Part shown: positions 62,605 to 64,000 of the stretch, piece after piece | How the letters are laid out: every line of letters begins with the position of its first letter | Numbering within the stretch: the stretch's first letter is position 1 | From: DTU015 sp012837895 | Lineage (GTDB): Bacteria > Bacillota > Sulfobacillia > Fermentithermobacillales > Fermentithermobacillaceae | Length of the DNA stretch: 64,000 nucleotides | Assembly: GCA_050952085.1 (NCBI GenBank) | Contig: JBMNKH010000001.1 | Span: forward strand, 372,001 to 436,000 | Reading direction: 5' to 3' | Notes under the pieces: model-generated | The model's input: only the letters and a program-made list of their open reading frames with translations | What the model was told of the DNA's origin: nothing | The model's database searches: none | Made by a program: the position numbers and the translations under genes

Positions 62605-62764
62605 TAGTCTATCGTATGATACCAGGTCTTGCATACCTCAGCATCAACAAGGTATCAAGATCGGCCAGGTTTCCGCTGGACTCGATACGAAATCGACCAC
62701 TTCCGCATCAAACCTGGTACTGAAATCAAGCACCTTAAGCCTAAGCTGGTATCAAAACCGACCA
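62605..62764 (-). repeat. Degenerate second copy of the palindrome array
   Basis: On the minus strand, units of 19 bp resembling TGGTCGATTTTGATACCAG occur at 62764-62746 (closest), 62732-62714, 62699-62681 and 62667-62649, spaced 31-33 bp; a further weak copy in the other orientation lies near 62605-62625. The unit and spacing match the array at 130-642. It is intergenic, upstream of the DUF1893 gene. Confidence 0.7.
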
Positions 62765-63006
62765 CGTTGGGAGCAAACCTTAGGGTGTATCACTGCTTTC
62801 CCGCAATTGCCATGTCGCCGGTCAAGGCCGTATTCCCGCATGACCATTTAAGCATGTCATAACAGTTTTGGCACGAACCTGCAAACGCAAGTCTAAGTCA
62901 CCGATCCAGGACATCAATCATCATCACATTCAAAAACCGGTGGGGATTTTCCTCCTGGTAATGATTTTCCGGAAAACAAGGCATCATATGTCTGAGGTGG
63001 TTAATC

Positions 63007-63453
63007 ATGCGAAACCTGTGGACCAGAGCCCTTTGGGGTGGCGTTACCGGAATAGCTGCGATGGACATTATTTTGGGAATCGGCAGAAGCGCCGGATTGG
63101 TACAACTCAACCTGTTGGGGGGGCTGGCTGATCTGGTGTCAACCGGGGGCGTAGCGTATTCTACCAGCGGGGCAATCTTAGGTTTTGTGATCCATTTGCT
63201 TGCCGGTGTGTTGTGGGCGCTGCTTTTCGCCGTGATAGTGCGCAACTTGCATTCCAGGCATAATCTAATCCTGGGGCTCATCAACGGGCTTGTCGTGTGG
63301 CTCCTGTGGGGACTTATCTTACCGCCTCTGGGAATCACGCCCCAACCGTGGAGTCTGGGGACTCCCAACACCATCATGACTTTGATAGCTAGCTTGGTCT
63401 ATGGTTTAGCCACAGGGATTGCCACAAGCGAAGACCTTCTGGCAATAACGTGA
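63007..63453 (+). CDS. Hypothetical four-helix membrane protein
   Basis: The 148-residue protein has about four membrane helices (ALWGGVTGIAAMDIILGIG; GAILGFVIHLLAGVLWALL; GLINGLVVWLLWGLILPPLG; MTLIASLVYGLATGI). GAGGTGG precedes the ATG at 63007. The spacing of glycines resembles small YqhR/DUF6789-like membrane proteins, but I cannot assign it firmly. It converges with the VTT gene. Confidence 0.7.
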   Translation: MRNLWTRALWGGVTGIAAMDIILGIGRSAGLVQLNLLGGLADLVSTGGVAYSTSGAILGFVIHLLAGVLWALLFAVIVRNLHSRHNLILGLINGLVVWLLWGLILPPLGITPQPWSLGTPNTIMTLIASLVYGLATGIATSEDLLAIT

Positions 63454-63474
63454 CAAAACAACGGGAACCTGACG

Positions 63475-64000
63475 TCAACAGTGGGTATCTTGGGCATTAG
63501 ATGTATGCTTCCCGGTGGCTTGTTCGGCTTGAACTCTGTATTCTGCCTCTTCATGCCTTTGTGTAGTTTGAGCAGTTTCATCAGATTCCGGGCGTCCGGG
63601 CTTAGATGTACCTTTCTGTGACGCCCATGCGCGGACCTTGTCCCAAAGCCCGAACCGGTTCCCCAGCCAGGCGAATGCCACCACCGCTATAGTAAGCCCC
63701 ATTGTAACTATGTCAAAGTTCCGGTCCAGGAACGAAACAGCTTGTTCGCCAAGGAAGTACACCAAAGCGCCTTCCAGGAAGAACCGCGCCCCCCGTCCTA
63801 CTACAGATGCAATCACGAAGGGCCAGACCTCTACCCTAAAGATACCGCCGGTCAAGGTAAAGAGTTTGAACGGAATGGGCGTAAAAGCTGCAATTCCCAC
63901 CGCCCACCCTCCGTATTTGGAAAACAGGACTTCAATGGCTGAAATCTTATCTTGTGCGAAATACCTCTCAACAAGGGGCCTGCCTGCTTTTCTCCCAATG
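63475..64000 (-). CDS. VTT-domain (DedA/YqaA-type) membrane protein, 5' end outside window
   Basis: The frame is open to the window edge. The visible part begins GRKAGRPLVERYF, then FSKYGGWAVGIAAFTPIPFK and LTGGIFRVEVWPF, the core of YqaA-like VTT proteins, which flip or transport lipids. Two or three helices follow, then a ~50-residue polar C-terminal tail (SKPGRPESDETAQ). The first helices lie beyond the edge. Confidence 0.8.
   Translation of the reverse strand, partial: IGRKAGRPLVERYFAQDKISAIEVLFSKYGGWAVGIAAFTPIPFKLFTLTGGIFRVEVWPFVIASVVGRGARFFLEGALVYFLGEQAVSFLDRNFDIVTMGLTIAVVAFAWLGNRFGLWDKVRAWASQKGTSKPGRPESDETAQTTQRHEEAEYRVQAEQATGKHTSNAQDTHC

Overview
The window looks like a chromosomal stretch of an anaerobic member of the Firmicutes (Bacillota, Clostridia or a related class). 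The evidence is: the order dnaE - small protein - pfkA - pyk, a SigI/RsgI pair, a PadR-controlled heterodimeric ABC exporter, an SLH-domain cell-surface protein, DUF1614 and DUF1893 proteins, a B12-dependent ribonucleotide reductase with NrdR, and an oxygen-sensitive type of 2-hydroxyacyl-CoA dehydratase activase. Base composition is close to balanced. GTG and TTG starts are common and usually sit behind clear Shine-Dalgarno sequences. I saw no rRNA, tRNA, insertion sequence, prophage or CRISPR array.

Layout. 1-910: the tail of a possible gene, then a striking intergenic array of short imperfect palindromes. 911-4718: a DUF885 peptidase-like protein and a NERD-nuclease/helicase. 4733-6900 (minus): an orphan OadB-type sodium pump subunit with a 38-residue OadG-like partner, behind a manganese (yybP-ykoY) riboswitch with its own terminator. 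7043-13629 (minus): dnaE, a small protein, pfkA, pyk. 13711-16913: a zinc-ribbon protein, an endonuclease III relative, murD, AtpZ. 17025-21503 (minus): PadR and two ABC half-transporters. 21941-26454 (plus): SigI, RsgI, a DinG-type helicase. 26571-33069 (minus): a glyoxylate aminotransferase/aldolase pair, nrdJ-nrdR with NrdR operators, thioesterase, OsmC. 33251-41539: 3-methyladenine glycosylase, the YhaN/YhaO nuclease pair, and a 2-hydroxyacyl-CoA dehydratase activase with a fused partner. 41797-44736 (minus): a cell-envelope stress operon (ECF sigma, zinc-finger anti-sigma, PspC and LiaF-like proteins) with a likely autoregulated promoter. 44940-51707: glycosyltransferase, MATE pump, AlaX-like editing protein, DUF1614, D-aminoacylase. 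51939-59501 (plus): zinc-ribbon/PH protein, AAA+ ATPase and VWA pair, Orn/Lys/Arg decarboxylase family enzyme, amidase, F420-ligase-fold protein. 59523-64000: SLH protein, DUF1893, a second, degenerate copy of the palindrome array, a membrane protein, and a VTT-family protein cut by the window edge.

Most notable. (1) Two intergenic arrays share an 18-19 bp palindrome-like unit. Array 1 has 15 units spaced 32, 32 and 41 bp, a 105-bp super-period that is close to whole helical turns, as if to present protein sites on one DNA face. (2) A near-complete manganese riboswitch, whose closing helix and terminator are mutually exclusive, controls an OadB-type protein that has no alpha (biotin) subunit nearby. 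(3) Two genes, the ECF sigma factor and the DinG-type helicase, appear to start at CTG behind strong Shine-Dalgarno sequences. For the sigma factor, an ECF-type promoter leaves no upstream alternative. (4) A hairpin appears to hide the ribosome binding site of the AAA+/VWA pair. (5) A paired NrdR box at exact 32-bp spacing lies upstream of nrdR-nrdJ.

All calls come from reading the sequence and from recalled family signatures. No database search or folding program was run.
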